A DNA stretch of 64,000 nucleotides from Cupriavidus sp. EM10 (GCF_018729255.1 NZ_CP076062.1:263128-327127), one strand, 5' to 3'; shown: positions 20,191 through 30,116, counted from the stretch's first letter. The notes: generated from the letters alone by a model not told the origin. Numbers and translations: made by a program.

Positions 20191-21734
20191 ATGCAAAATG
20201 ACCGGATGTTGCGCGTGGCTCTGGACTGGGCCGTGGACGAAATCGACCCACCCCGTTCTTTCGGCGGCTGGAACACTGGCCGCGTCGTGCAGCAAACGCA
20301 CGAAAGCCTCGTCGAGGATGATTTCCATATGCCCCCGGTTCAACCGGTGCGCCGACCCAAGTGGTGCCCAGGCTGGCCGAATCGGTGCAGCAATCGCCCG
20401 ATGCCCGCCACTTCATCTTCAAACTTCGCAGAGACGTACGCTTTCACGACGGCGCCGAGCTGGATGCGGATGCCGTCGTCCTCAATTACCAGAGGATGTG
20501 CGATCCGGCCTCTCCCTATTACTCACATGTCGCTGCTGACTTCAATCGCGAAGGGGTAGGGCTCATCGACCACGTTCACGCGCGGGACTCGATGACAGTC
20601 GAGTTTCGCTTGAGCGAACCATTCCCGGAATTTCTGCGTTACATGACGCAGGAAGACGCGCCCGGCTCGCAGGCACTTATCAGCCCTAAGGCGATCCGAG
20701 AATTCGGACCGGATGGCTGCGCAGATCGCGCCCCAGGCACCGGGGCTTTTCGGTTCCATCGTCGATTTGAGACCGCGGGCGGATCGGCCGTGGAACTTCG
20801 ACGCAACGCGGCGTATTGGGATGGCCCGCCGGCGATCGATGCCATCCAGTTCCTTCCAATTCCCGATCTGCAGGATCGCGTGCGGGCCCTGATGGAAGGC
20901 CAGGTGGACGTAGCCTACAGCCTCGAGGGCACCGATGTGGAGAACCTGCTGGCGCGCGGTTTTAACGTGCCTGCGTTTTCCCCTCCGTACCTTTGGTACT
21001 TGGTGTTCAACCAACGTGACCCATGGGTATCCGATGGCCGGGTACGCCAGGCCATTGCACATGCCATTGATCGGAAGTCGCTTTGTGACGCGCTCTTTCC
21101 AGGAACTGTACGCCCTGCAACCTCGGCGATTCCACCGGGTGCGCCAGCGCATGATGCGCATGCATTGGAACGCTATCCCTACGACCCTGATCTGGCGCGC
21201 GCCTTACTGGCAGCGGCTGGTGTTCCACAGGGCTTGGTCCTGCATGTCATTGGCGCACGCGCGGGCTCGGCGCAACTCGATCCTGGAGCGATCTTCCAAC
21301 GAATCGCACACGACCTCGCTGCGGTCGGGGTCCGACTGGAAGTCAGCTTGCAAGATGAATGGGTTGCCTATTGCAATCAATGGCGGCAAGGCGCACCGAT
21401 GGGCGTCGCAATGAGCGAGATGAGCTGGGCCATGTCGTGCGACGTGTGGTTATCTCAGGTCCTGCACAGCCGCAACATGTCCCCACGCGGGTTCAATGCC
21501 GGGTACCACCACGATCCTGTACTCGACACGATGCTGGATCAGGCGCGGAGTACCCTGTCATTTGAAGAGCGAAAATCGCTTTACCGCGCCGCTGATGCGC
21601 GCGTCATGGAGACCCTCCCCATCCTGCCCCTGGTCACCTCGGCAAGAGGGATGATCGCATGCTCGCCCCGTGTCACTGGCCTGACTACAGTGAACCAGTG
21701 CTGGCAAGACTTTCGGCGCGTACGGTTCACTTAA
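20191..21734 (+). CDS. Family 5 (oligopeptide/nickel-type) solute-binding-like protein without signal peptide (one-base frameshift)
   Basis: About 515 residues of the SBP family 5 fold: VPRLAESVQQSPDARHFIFK, KLRRDVRFHDGAELDADAVV, FNQRDPWVSDGRVRQAIAHA. It begins MQNDRMLRVALDWAVDEIDP, directly in the mature fold, with no signal peptide or lipobox. No cognate permease or ATPase genes are nearby. The frame breaks near 20335 in CCCCC; repaired, it reads PPGSTGAPTQVVP. It sits between ureF and an unexported AmiC-like sensor. I infer a cytoplasmic ligand-sensing role; a nickel or amide importer component is the alternative. Confidence 0.7.
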
Positions 21735-22909
21735 ATGACCGAAAGCATGCCGACCATGTCCCCTATCACGCACAACCCGGAGCCCTGGATCCTCGGCGTG
21801 CTCTATTCCCTCGATGGGCCGACTGCGATTTCCTCGCGCCAGCATGTGCAGGGAATCACGCTTGCTCTCCAAGAGATCAACGCCCGCGGCGGTGTGCGTG
21901 GGCGCCTGCTGAATACCAAGGCCTATGACCCGGGATGCGATCTTGCCCTCTATCGTCAGTGCGTGGACCGACTGTTCACCGAAGATGGCGTGGACGTGGT
22001 AATCGGATGCTGCACCTCACTGAGCCGCAAGGCTGTGCTGCCCACTTTCGAGCGGCGCAATGGTCTGCTCCTGTACCCGGACCTATATGAGGGATTCGAA
22101 TATTCTCCCAACGTGATCTACGCCGGCGCTACCACCAACCAAAACACCCTTCCACTTGCTCGCTATCTGCTGCGAAGCGGGGCCCGCCGCTTCGTGCTTG
22201 TCGGCAGCGACTACATCTACCCGCGCGAGTCAAATCGCGTAATGCGCGATCTGGTCGAGCGCCAAGGGGGGCCGTGCTCGACGAACTGTACCTCCCTCTA
22301 CAGCCCGATGCGGCGCGCATGGCGCAGTTAGTGGAGCGTGTGGTTGAATTGAAGCCCGACATATTATTCAGTGCGCTGGTGGGCCAGTCGATCTGCGATC
22401 TTCTGCAGGCCTGCGCCAATGCAGGCATTGATGGCTCCATCCCGATTGCCAGCCACAACATCACCGAGGCGGAGATGCTCGCCTTGCCGAAGCCCCCAGT
22501 CGCCGGCCATATAACGTCGGCACCCTTCTTCGCAAGCCTCGACACTGCACCAAGTCAGCGCTTTGTGAACGGCTTCAGGCGCGCATTTGGTGCGCAGGCG
22601 CCGGTTTCCCAGATTGCCGCCGCAGCCTACAGCGTCGTCCATCTTTTTGCACGTGCTCTCGAGAAGTCTGGAGAGATGGATACCCAGTCCATCATCGACG
22701 CGATGCGAGGTGTGCCATTTGAGGCACCGCAGGGTCAGATGGTGGTCGACTACGACAACAATCACACCTGGATGACGCCGCGCATTGGCCGCTGGAATGG
22801 CCGCGACCAGTTCGACATACTCTGGCAGGCGAGCGAAGCCGCCCAACCCGACCCGTGGTTGGTGAGCTATGGTGGTGCCGAGACGCTTGCCGAAGCTCCG
22901 GGTCCGTGA
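21735..22909 (+). CDS. AmiC-like amide/urea sensor (one-base frameshift)
   Basis: About 392 residues of the type I periplasmic-binding fold (ILGVLYSLDGPTAISSRQHV, GCCTSLSRKAVLPTFERRNG, YPDLYEGFEYSPNVIYAG). It has no signal peptide, as in Pseudomonas AmiC, which acts in the cytoplasm by sequestering AmiR until an amide binds. The frame breaks in the G-run at 22266-22271; repaired, it reads QGGAVLDELYLPLQ. It is followed directly by the ANTAR gene, reproducing amiC-amiR order. Confidence 0.82.
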
Positions 22910-22934
22910 ACTCTGCTTCTTTAAATACATCGAC

Positions 22935-23579
22935 ATGAGCAATGATCCGATGCGCGAACTGCGCGGCTTGAATGTGACGGTTTTGCATCCGCTGGACCGT
23001 GAGATCGAAGAATTGTTGCGCCATCTCAAGCGCATCGGGTGCCAGATCGACGCCTGCTGGCCGCCTCCGGCCAGTATTTCGGTATCGACCAGCGTTGTGT
23101 TCTTTGCAATCACCGCCGAAGGACCGCGTGTGACACTGCCACGATTCGTCAACCCCGCCCCGTGCTTGGTGGCCGTCGTCGACTACGAAAGCCCCAGTGC
23201 AGTCAAGAGCCTTCTCGAATCGGAAGCGCACTGCTTCATTACCAAACCCATCCGCCCCTCGGGCATTGTTTCCAGTCTGCTGCTGGCACGTTCGCTACAC
23301 GGCTACCAATCCCGCCTACTCGCTAAGGTCAACAAGCTCGAAGAAACGCTGCGCAGTCGGCGCGAGATAGAGCGCGCGACGCAAATTTTGATGGAGATGA
23401 AGCGCCTCGACGAAGATGCCGCATACCAGTTGATTCGAAGCCAGGCCACCTCGCAGCGCCTAGGGATGGGCGCTGTGGCACGCTCCATCATTACCGCACA
23501 CAGGGTATTTGACAGCACGTCCACGGCAACCTCAGGCCCGAAGTTGGCACGGAAGGTGCTTGGACTAACACGGCGCTAG
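22935..23579 (+). CDS. AmiR/NasR-type ANTAR transcription antiterminator
   Basis: About 214 residues. The N-terminus is a degenerate receiver domain (LRGLNVTVLHPLDREIEEL). A coiled-coil helix follows (LLAKVNKLEETLRSRREIER), then an ANTAR three-helix domain (ATQILMEMKRLDEDAAYQLI, SQATSQRLGMGAVARSII). ANTAR proteins bind paired hairpins in nascent RNA and block an overlapping terminator; leaders of that form precede both ureAB and the transporter operon. Start chosen at 22935; the frame extends upstream into the AmiC-like gene. A sigma-54-like promoter for the next operon lies inside its 3' end. Confidence 0.85.
   Translation: MSNDPMRELRGLNVTVLHPLDREIEELLRHLKRIGCQIDACWPPPASISVSTSVVFFAITAEGPRVTLPRFVNPAPCLVAVVDYESPSAVKSLLESEAHCFITKPIRPSGIVSSLLLARSLHGYQSRLLAKVNKLEETLRSRREIERATQILMEMKRLDEDAAYQLIRSQATSQRLGMGAVARSIITAHRVFDSTSTATSGPKLARKVLGLTRR
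23545..23560 (+). promoter_or_regulatory. Sigma-54-like promoter of the transporter operon
   Basis: TGGCAC-GGAAG-GTGCT, preceded by T, is a good -24/-12 match. It is 42 bases before hairpin P1, as in the urease copy. Confidence 0.68.
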
Positions 23580-23594
23580 CTTAGAGAGCGCTTT

Positions 23595-23680
23595 CATGCA
23601 CCGCGGCAGGGCTGCCGCACTTCAGTTGGCTAGGAAGCCTTCGTTCAATTGCCATGCGGCAGGACGAAGGCTTTTTTGTT
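23595..23680 (+). promoter_or_regulatory. ANTAR-type antitermination leader of the transporter operon
   Basis: P1 (23603-23618) is identical to the urease copy. P2 is GGCTAGGAAGCC (23628-23639). The terminator stem AAGCCTTCGT/ACGAAGGCTT (23635-23644 with 23664-23673) plus a T-rich run overlaps the 3' arm of P2. Confidence 0.78.
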
Positions 23681-23710
23681 TTTGACTTTCAAATCTCGAT
23701 CGTGAGCCCT

Positions 23711-24901
23711 ATGCGCAAATCAACTCAATTGTTTACCGCGACGAGCATCCTCGCCGCATTTGCATTCGCGTCCGTGTCCCTGCTCGCCAGTCCCATCGCT
23801 GCGGCACAGCAAATGCCGCCTGTCGTGATTGGTACGGCGGTGGGCTTGAGCGGCGCAAACAGCGTCGTCGCTCCTTCTGTCGTACAGGCCACACAGCTCG
23901 CAATCGACGAAATCAACGCGGCAGGGGGAATTCTCGGACGCAAGGTGGTGCTTGAGGTTGCAGACGATGGCAGCGGTGCTGCAGGTGCCCAGAAAGCCTA
24001 CGACTCGTTGCTGTTTCAAAAGAAGGTTGACGCTGTCATCTCCATGGAGACGAGTGCCGCACGCAACGCGGCACTCCCCATCGTCACCCGCGCCAAGAAG
24101 CCCTTTATCTACACCTCTTTCTACGAAGGCCGCTCCTGCAATAAGCACCTGTTCATCAACGCCTGGGTGCCGGAGCAGCAGGTTGCTTCAGTGGTCGACT
24201 ACTTCAGCACAAAACTCAATACCAAGAGCTACTTCCTGATCGGAAGTGACTACGCCTTTGGCCGCGGCATGCTGGAGTTCACGCGCAAATACATTGCGTC
24301 GAAAGGACACAAGGTGGTTGGTGAAGAGTACTTGCCCATAGACGGCTCGGACTGGACAGCCATCATCAGTAAGCTCAAGGCCTCAGGCGCCGATGCCCTG
24401 ATTAGCTCTACCTCAGGCGGGGCGCCCAACGTGACGCTCACCAAGCAGCTTCGGGCTGCCGGCGTCAGTCTTCCCTTCGGCAATCTGGCGGTGGATGAAG
24501 GCACCGCCAAGAGCATGGGCAGCGATGCCAAGGGTGTCTATACCGCGGGCTCCTACTACACCAGCATCGGCACGCCGCGCAACAAGAAATTTCTGTCCGC
24601 GATGAGCAAGCGCTTCGGACCGGATATGAAGACACCTAACGATCTCTCCACGCCTCAGTACGAAGCTGTTTGGGCGTACAAACTCGCGGTTGAAAAGGCA
24701 GGCACTCTCGAGACCGACAAGGTCCTCAAGGCGCTCGGGGAAGTATCCGTCAACGGCCCACGCGGCGAGATCAAGATGGACCAGCAACACCACGCAGCGC
24801 TGACCATGTACATAGGCCAGGTGCAGGCTGACGGCAGCGTCAAGATCCTAGAGACCTTCCAGAACGTCGCTCCCGGTGCGCAGTGCCCGCAGCTGAAATA
24901 G
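23711..24901 (+). CDS. Exported substrate-binding protein of a urea/amide-type ABC transporter
   Basis: A 396-residue protein with a clear signal peptide (ILAAFAFASVSLLASPIAAA) and a branched-chain/amide-type binding fold (IGTAVGLSGANSVVAPS, AIDEINAAGGILGRKVVLEV). The start at 23711 is the Met before the signal peptide. The family includes LivJ, UrtA and FmdD. Urea or short amides as ligand is inferred from the shared leader with urease. Confidence 0.82.
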   Translation: MRKSTQLFTATSILAAFAFASVSLLASPIAAAQQMPPVVIGTAVGLSGANSVVAPSVVQATQLAIDEINAAGGILGRKVVLEVADDGSGAAGAQKAYDSLLFQKKVDAVISMETSAARNAALPIVTRAKKPFIYTSFYEGRSCNKHLFINAWVPEQQVASVVDYFSTKLNTKSYFLIGSDYAFGRGMLEFTRKYIASKGHKVVGEEYLPIDGSDWTAIISKLKASGADALISSTSGGAPNVTLTKQLRAAGVSLPFGNLAVDEGTAKSMGSDAKGVYTAGSYYTSIGTPRNKKFLSAMSKRFGPDMKTPNDLSTPQYEAVWAYKLAVEKAGTLETDKVLKALGEVSVNGPRGEIKMDQQHHAALTMYIGQVQADGSVKILETFQNVAPGAQCPQLK

Positions 24902-24931
24902 CGCCAACTAGACGAACCAGGAACTGATGCT

Positions 24932-25765
24932 ATGACCTTGGTGCTCGACATTCTGACCACCGCCGCCATCCTGTACGGCGTTTCGGCCGGCCTTCTGATC
25001 GTCTTCGGCGTCATGAAGATCATCAATTTCGCGCACGGTGCCTTCCTCACCGTGGGGGGATACGCCGCACTTCTGGTGACCAATTTAGGATGGAACCCCT
25101 GGTGGTCCTTGCCGGTAGCATTCGCCATCGGGGGCTTCCTTGGAGCGTTGGTCGAGCGCCTGGTGATGAAGCCGCTTTACCAACGCCCACTCGACGCCAT
25201 CCTGGCGACCTGGGGATTGGCGATTGTTATGGGTCAATGCATCACCCTGGTCTTCGATCGTGGCGTGCAGTTCGTACAAAGTCCTCTCAGCGGCGCTTTT
25301 GACTTCGCCGGCGCTTCCTACTCGAGCTATAGGCTCTTGATGATTCCACTCTCGCTGGCAGTCGTCGGCGTGCTTGGCTGGATGATGAACGGATCTCGCC
25401 TGGGGCTCGTGACACGCGCAGTGATCATGAACGAAGACCTGGCCCGGGGACTTGGCATTAATACCAGCCTGGTGCGTCTGGCGACGTTCTCACTCGGTGC
25501 CGGACTCGCCGGTCTGGCTGGTTCCCTGATCACCCCGCTTTCCAGCGTCGACCCCAACATGGGCGTGCCTTGGCTTGTCAACGCCTTCATGATCGTGATG
25601 GTCTCTGGCGTTTCTCTGGTCAGTCTCGGCATCGCCTGTCTGGTACTCGGTGGCGCCCAAGTCTTGGTCAGCACCTGGGCCAATCCTATCTTGGGCGGGT
25701 TGACCATCGTAGTGCTTGCAGCGCTGATCCTTCGCGTGCGTCCGGAAGGCTTTGCACGAGGTTGA
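24932..25765 (+). CDS. ABC transporter permease, LivH/UrtB type
   Basis: A 277-residue inner-membrane permease with about eight hydrophobic segments (LYGVSAGLLIVFGVMKIINF, GLAIVMGQCITLVF). The motif INFAHGAFLTVGGYAA is typical of the LivH/UrtB half. Second gene of the transporter operon, 30 bases after the binding protein. Confidence 0.88.
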   Translation: MTLVLDILTTAAILYGVSAGLLIVFGVMKIINFAHGAFLTVGGYAALLVTNLGWNPWWSLPVAFAIGGFLGALVERLVMKPLYQRPLDAILATWGLAIVMGQCITLVFDRGVQFVQSPLSGAFDFAGASYSSYRLLMIPLSLAVVGVLGWMMNGSRLGLVTRAVIMNEDLARGLGINTSLVRLATFSLGAGLAGLAGSLITPLSSVDPNMGVPWLVNAFMIVMVSGVSLVSLGIACLVLGGAQVLVSTWANPILGGLTIVVLAALILRVRPEGFARG

Positions 25766-25772
25766 AACACAC

Positions 25773-27602
25773 ATGAACATTAGCACCCAACCCGTAGTCG
25801 CAAACCCCGCAGTGACCAGGCGTCGATTGGCCTTGCCCGTCGGTCTGGCAGCCGCAGGCATTGTTTTGCTTTTCATAGCGCCCGACGTATTGCCGACCTA
25901 TCTGGTCAATACGCTCATCCGCGCCTTCCTCTATGCAGCGGTCGCCATCACAGTCGACATCCTTTGGGGCTACACAGGCATCCTGACTTTCGGCCAGTCA
26001 GCGTTCTTCGGCTTCGGCGCCTATGCGGCAGCGTTGACTTTTACGCACGTCGGCTTTGGACCAGGAACGGCCCTGATGGCCTTCGGCATCGCCATCGCCG
26101 GCGCCATGCTGGTCGCTCTAGTCGTGGGCTGGTTCGCTTTCCATCCCGGTGCCTCGGCGCTTTACGGCTCTGTCATCACCCTGGTACTGCCCATCGTTGT
26201 GAGTCAGTTGCTGTATTCCGGCGGCAGCTTCACCGGCTCAAGCAGCGGACTCGCTGGGTTCGAGAGCTTTGACCTGTCCCTCGAGGCCTGGTTCCGTATC
26301 ACCGCTGGCTTCCTGCTCGTGATCACCGCGGGCGCATGGGTCTTTGTTCGCAGCGACGCAGGCCGCATTCTCGAGGCCATTCGAGATAATGAACAGCGCT
26401 GCGCGTATCTTGGGATCAATGTCTCGCGCGTAAAGATTCTGCTCATGGTCGCCTGTGGGGCGGTCGCCTCCTGCGCCGGCTTTCTCTTCGCCTGCGTGCA
26501 AATGGTGGTGGCACCGGAATACGCTGGCTTCGCGTTCGGCACCGAACTGCTGATGTGGGTCGCTCTCGGGGGGCGCGGCACTCTGCTCGGACCGGTGATT
26601 GGTACCGTGCTGCTCGACAGCAGCACCTCCTACTTGAGTGGCAGCCTTCCGTTCCTGTGGAAACTACTGAGTGGTGTGGCTTTCGTCATCGTCATCGTTG
26701 CTATGCCACAGGGGCTGCTGCCAGCGCTGCTGAACGCTGTGCGTCGATGGTGTCGGCTCGGCACCCGGGGGAGCGCTTCGCGCGCAAAGGAGGTGGCACT
26801 GCGCGTTGCCGAACCACGGCCTCTCGCTGGCTTGGCCTCGGTCGGCCGGTTTGCGCTCAGCGTCGAAGACGTCCACAAGCGCTTCGGGAGTCTTCAGGTA
26901 CTGCGCGGCATCGACTTCAAGGTGCGGCCCAACGAGCTGCTGAGCTTGATCGGCCCGAACGGTGCGGGCAAAACCACCTTGATGAAATGCATCGCCGATG
27001 GCGCTGAGCGGACATCGGGAACCATCAGGCTCAATGACCATGACATCCTTCGGTCCCCGCCAGCGACTTGTGTCGCACTGGGAGCAGGTCGCAAGTTCCA
27101 GAATGCCAACGTGTTCGAGTCACTGACGGTCGCGCAGGCCATGCGGGTGTCCCGCACGCGGCTCGAGCCGCCGTCACTCTTGCGGCGTGCCTCGGTTCTC
27201 GCATTGCCGGATGCTGCGCTCGAGGTGCTGCGAGCCACTGGGCTGGAAAGGCAATTGGATGTCGCTTCGCGCGATCTCTCGCACGGTATGAAGCAAGCCC
27301 TCGAGTTGGCGATGGTGCTGGCGCTGGAACCTAACGTGCTACTCCTTGACGAACCCACGGCCGGGCTTACCAAGGCAGAACGTACGCAGATCGGAGCCAT
27401 TCTGCTTGACCTGACTCGGAACTACGCTCTGTGCGTACTGCTGGTCGAGCACGACTTGGACTTCGTGCACGAGATCAGCAGCCGGATCATCGTCTTGCAT
27501 CAAGGCCAGATCGTCCTCGACGGCAGCGTCGAAGAGGTTGTCAACTCCGAACTCGTTCGCGAGGTCTATGCCGGTGCTGGCGCACCTGGAGAACATGCAT
27601 GA
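25773..27602 (+). CDS. Fused ABC permease-ATPase (LivM/UrtC plus LivG/UrtD type)
   Basis: A 609-residue fusion. Residues 1-320 are a LivM-type permease (TFGQSAFFGFGAYAAAL). Residues from about 365 are a LivG-type ATPase with Walker A GPNGAGKTT, signature LSHGMKQALE and Walker B VLLLDEPTAGL. In LivFGHM and Urt systems these are usually two proteins. The start at 25773 is the first Met after the preceding gene; the stop overlaps the next start. Confidence 0.88.
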   Translation: MNISTQPVVANPAVTRRRLALPVGLAAAGIVLLFIAPDVLPTYLVNTLIRAFLYAAVAITVDILWGYTGILTFGQSAFFGFGAYAAALTFTHVGFGPGTALMAFGIAIAGAMLVALVVGWFAFHPGASALYGSVITLVLPIVVSQLLYSGGSFTGSSSGLAGFESFDLSLEAWFRITAGFLLVITAGAWVFVRSDAGRILEAIRDNEQRCAYLGINVSRVKILLMVACGAVASCAGFLFACVQMVVAPEYAGFAFGTELLMWVALGGRGTLLGPVIGTVLLDSSTSYLSGSLPFLWKLLSGVAFVIVIVAMPQGLLPALLNAVRRWCRLGTRGSASRAKEVALRVAEPRPLAGLASVGRFALSVEDVHKRFGSLQVLRGIDFKVRPNELLSLIGPNGAGKTTLMKCIADGAERTSGTIRLNDHDILRSPPATCVALGAGRKFQNANVFESLTVAQAMRVSRTRLEPPSLLRRASVLALPDAALEVLRATGLERQLDVASRDLSHGMKQALELAMVLALEPNVLLLDEPTAGLTKAERTQIGAILLDLTRNYALCVLLVEHDLDFVHEISSRIIVLHQGQIVLDGSVEEVVNSELVREVYAGAGAPGEHA

Positions 27603-28302
27603 GTGCCGCACTTGAGGTCAGTGAGCTCACCGCCGGCTACGGCGGTGCAATGGTTCTGCACGGCGTGAGCCTATCGGTTGCACCGGGGGAGATCGTTGCG
27701 CTGTTGGGAAAGAACGGCATGGGCAAGAGCACGCTCTTGAAAACCATCATGGGCCTGGTTGCGGCGCAACGTGGCACGGTGTCCATCTTTGGTGAAAATG
27801 TGAGTAAGCTGCGCGCGCACCAGGTGGCTCGGCGTGCACTGGCCTACGCCCCCAGGAGAAGCCTCTGTTCCACGACCTCAGCGTCGAGCAGAACCTGCAG
27901 CTGGGGCTGCGCGAATCGAAATCGTTCAATAGGCAATTTGAGCGCGTCGCCGACGTCTTCCCGGTTCTGGCCACGCGCCTGAAGCAGCGTGCAGGAACGC
28001 TTTCGGGGGGCGAACAGAAGATGCTGCTGATTGCGCGCGCGCTCCTTTCCGCTCCGGCGCTCATCCTGATCGACGAGATCACCGAAGGCCTGCAACCCTC
28101 GGTGATCGAACGCTTGGCGGCAATTCTCAGGAGCGAGCGCGAGCGCTCGGGAACCGCCATGTTGCTGGTAGAGCAGAACGTCAGCTTCGCGCTATCGGTG
28201 GCCGACCGCTATCTGCTGCTCAAGCGCGGCGAGATCGTCAATGCAGCCAGGGTGGATTCCAATCAAGCAGCGCAGCATATCGCGGCCGATTTGGGGCTGT
28301 GA
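27599..28302 (+). CDS. ABC transporter ATPase, LivF/UrtE type (one-base frameshift)
   Basis: About 234 residues: Walker A GKNGMGKST, signature LSGGEQKMLLIARAL, Walker B LILIDEITEGLQ. The glutamate after Walker B Asp is present. The frame breaks near 27852 in a C-run; repaired, it reads YAPQEKPLFHDLSVEQNLQL. The start overlaps the previous stop (ATGA). Confidence 0.85.
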
Positions 28303-28338
28303 CAGCGTAATTTGCAATTTCTTCCCATTTATACGCTC

Positions 28339-29205
28339 ATGACAGCCAACCAAACTCCGATCTCGCTGCGGATCGCCTGCGTTCAGATGGAACCTCGTGT
28401 AGGCCAGAAGGCGGACAACCTCAGGCGTAGCCTGGAGTACATCGAAGCGGCAGCGGCCGCGGGCGCACGTCTTGTGGTGTTGCCCGAGCTGTGCAACACA
28501 GGCTACGTTTTCAATTCCCGAGAGGAGGCATTCGAGGCGGCGGAGCCGGTGCCCGGTGGTCCCAGCTGCGAGGCTTGGATACGCACTGCTGCAAAGCTTG
28601 GCCTTGTGATCGTCGCTGGCGTCTCTGAACGCGTTGGCGACCGGCTCTATAACTCCGCTGCGGTCATTGGTCCCGACGGGTACTTGGGCACCTACCGAAA
28701 GAACCACCTTTGGGACGCCGAGCAGCTGTTCTTCGAGCCGGGCGACCTGGGCGTGCCGGTGTTCGAATTCGAAGGGGGGCGCTTTGCCTGCGCTATCTGC
28801 TACGACATGTGGTTTAGTGAGATCTACCGAATGGCCGCAGTCGGCGGCGCCGAACTCTTGTGTGTGCCAACAAACTGGGTTCCCATGCGACACCAGCCGT
28901 CCGACCTTCCTACCATGGCAAATCTTCTCGCGATGGGCGGCGCGCACACCAACGCGCTGTTTGTCGCCGCAGCGGATCGCATCGGCATCGAACGCGGGCA
29001 GCCCTTCCTCGGCCGCAGCCTGATCGTGGGCCCCGACGGTTGGCCACTGGCCGGACCGGCATCACCCGACAGGGAAGAAATGCTGTTGGCGGAGATTGAC
29101 TTCAACACTGCTCGCCAGCTGCGCGCCCTCAACGCTAACAATCACGTGCTGAACGACCGCCGTCCGCAGGTGTATGCACAGGTTTTGCAACCTCCTCTTG
29201 CATGA
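28339..29205 (+). CDS. Nitrilase-superfamily amidohydrolase
   Basis: A 288-residue carbon-nitrogen hydrolase. The catalytic Glu is in VVLPELCNTGY, Lys in TYRKNHLWD and Cys in FACAICYDMWFSE. The family releases ammonia from amides, carbamoyl compounds or nitriles. As the last gene of the transporter operon it probably deaminates the imported amide, feeding the same nitrogen pathway as urease; the substrate is not deducible. Start chosen at 28339; a 27-base upstream extension is possible. Confidence 0.83.
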   Translation: MTANQTPISLRIACVQMEPRVGQKADNLRRSLEYIEAAAAAGARLVVLPELCNTGYVFNSREEAFEAAEPVPGGPSCEAWIRTAAKLGLVIVAGVSERVGDRLYNSAAVIGPDGYLGTYRKNHLWDAEQLFFEPGDLGVPVFEFEGGRFACAICYDMWFSEIYRMAAVGGAELLCVPTNWVPMRHQPSDLPTMANLLAMGGAHTNALFVAAADRIGIERGQPFLGRSLIVGPDGWPLAGPASPDREEMLLAEIDFNTARQLRALNANNHVLNDRRPQVYAQVLQPPLA

Positions 29206-29273
29206 CCTGGCCGCTGAGCGCGTCGAGCCTCAATACCGCTTGCCTGCGCGAGCTCCTGAGGCGATCCGTGTCG

Positions 29274-29575
29274 ATGACACTGGATCAGTACGTCGAGCCA
29301 GTGTATAGGCGTGCTGGTACCGAGAGGGCGCTGGGCCAGGACCCGGATGCGCTGTTCGACCTGCGCGCCATCTTCCAGGAGCCGTACCAGGACATCGAGC
29401 TGCACGCCTTGCCGGCCCTGCTGCATCCGCAAAAGGACCGGCACGGACTCCATAACCTGGAAAAGGTGTTTGCCCCGGATCCCAGGAGCGGCCAGGACAT
29501 CTTCGCGCTGCGCGACATCGACCGCAGGCGGGGCACGCTGGTGGTGGTGCGTTCCGACCAGTATGTGGCCCAGTT
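29274..29575 (+). pseudogene. C-terminal remnant of a flavin phenol hydroxylase
   Basis: The frame contains FDLRAIFQEPYQDIELHALP and RRRGTLVVVRSDQYVAQ. These match the C-terminal thioredoxin-like domain of FAD-dependent phenol/resorcinol monooxygenases (usually VVVRPDQYVA). No FAD domain precedes it, and the sequence runs into the integrase fragment, so only about 90 residues survive. Confidence 0.6.
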
Positions 29576-29582
29576 CAAAGGG

Positions 29583-30116
29583 AAGCAACTGAACAGCACG
29601 CAGGTTTTTGGTTCGACGGTAGATGAGCGTCGCCTTCGTCCTGCGCATCGAGTGCGTACCGTAATCGGCGCGGTCTAGTCCAAGCTCATCGACCCAGTGC
29701 CCGAGGATGCGGGCGTACTGCCGGGTGCCTAAATGTGGCGAGGCGTGCAGGCGGCTGGGAAACAGGAAGTCCTCGGGCTTGAGCTTAGCCTGCTTGATCC
29801 AAGCCTGAAGCGCCTCCCGGGCCGCCAGTGTGATTTCGAACTGCACCGGGCGCTGGGTCTTGTGCTGCATGACGATGGCACGCGTTGCCATCTGATCACC
29901 GTGACACACATCCCTGACCTTCAGGGCGACCAGATCGCAGCCCCGAAGCTTGCTATCGATGCCCAGGTTGAAGAGGGCCAGTTCGCGCACTCGATGCTCC
30001 ATCTGTAGACGCACCCGGAGCGCCCAAATGTCTTTCAGCTTGAAAGGAGCTTTCTGCCCGACGATCTTGCCTTTGTTCCATGGCTCGCGATGAGCCGTGT
30101 TGGTAGCGGATCCCAT
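29583..30116 (-). pseudogene. Tyrosine recombinase/integrase, 3' truncated
   Basis: Begins MGSATNTAHREPWNKGKIVG with catalytic Arg in SKLRGCDLVALKV and HxxR-like box YGTHSMRRTKATLIYRRTKN, then breaks at RAVQLL where LGHTKLEST and the tyrosine would follow. Full-length relatives are about 200 residues. The break abuts the phenol hydroxylase remnant, marking an old recombination junction. Confidence 0.75.
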
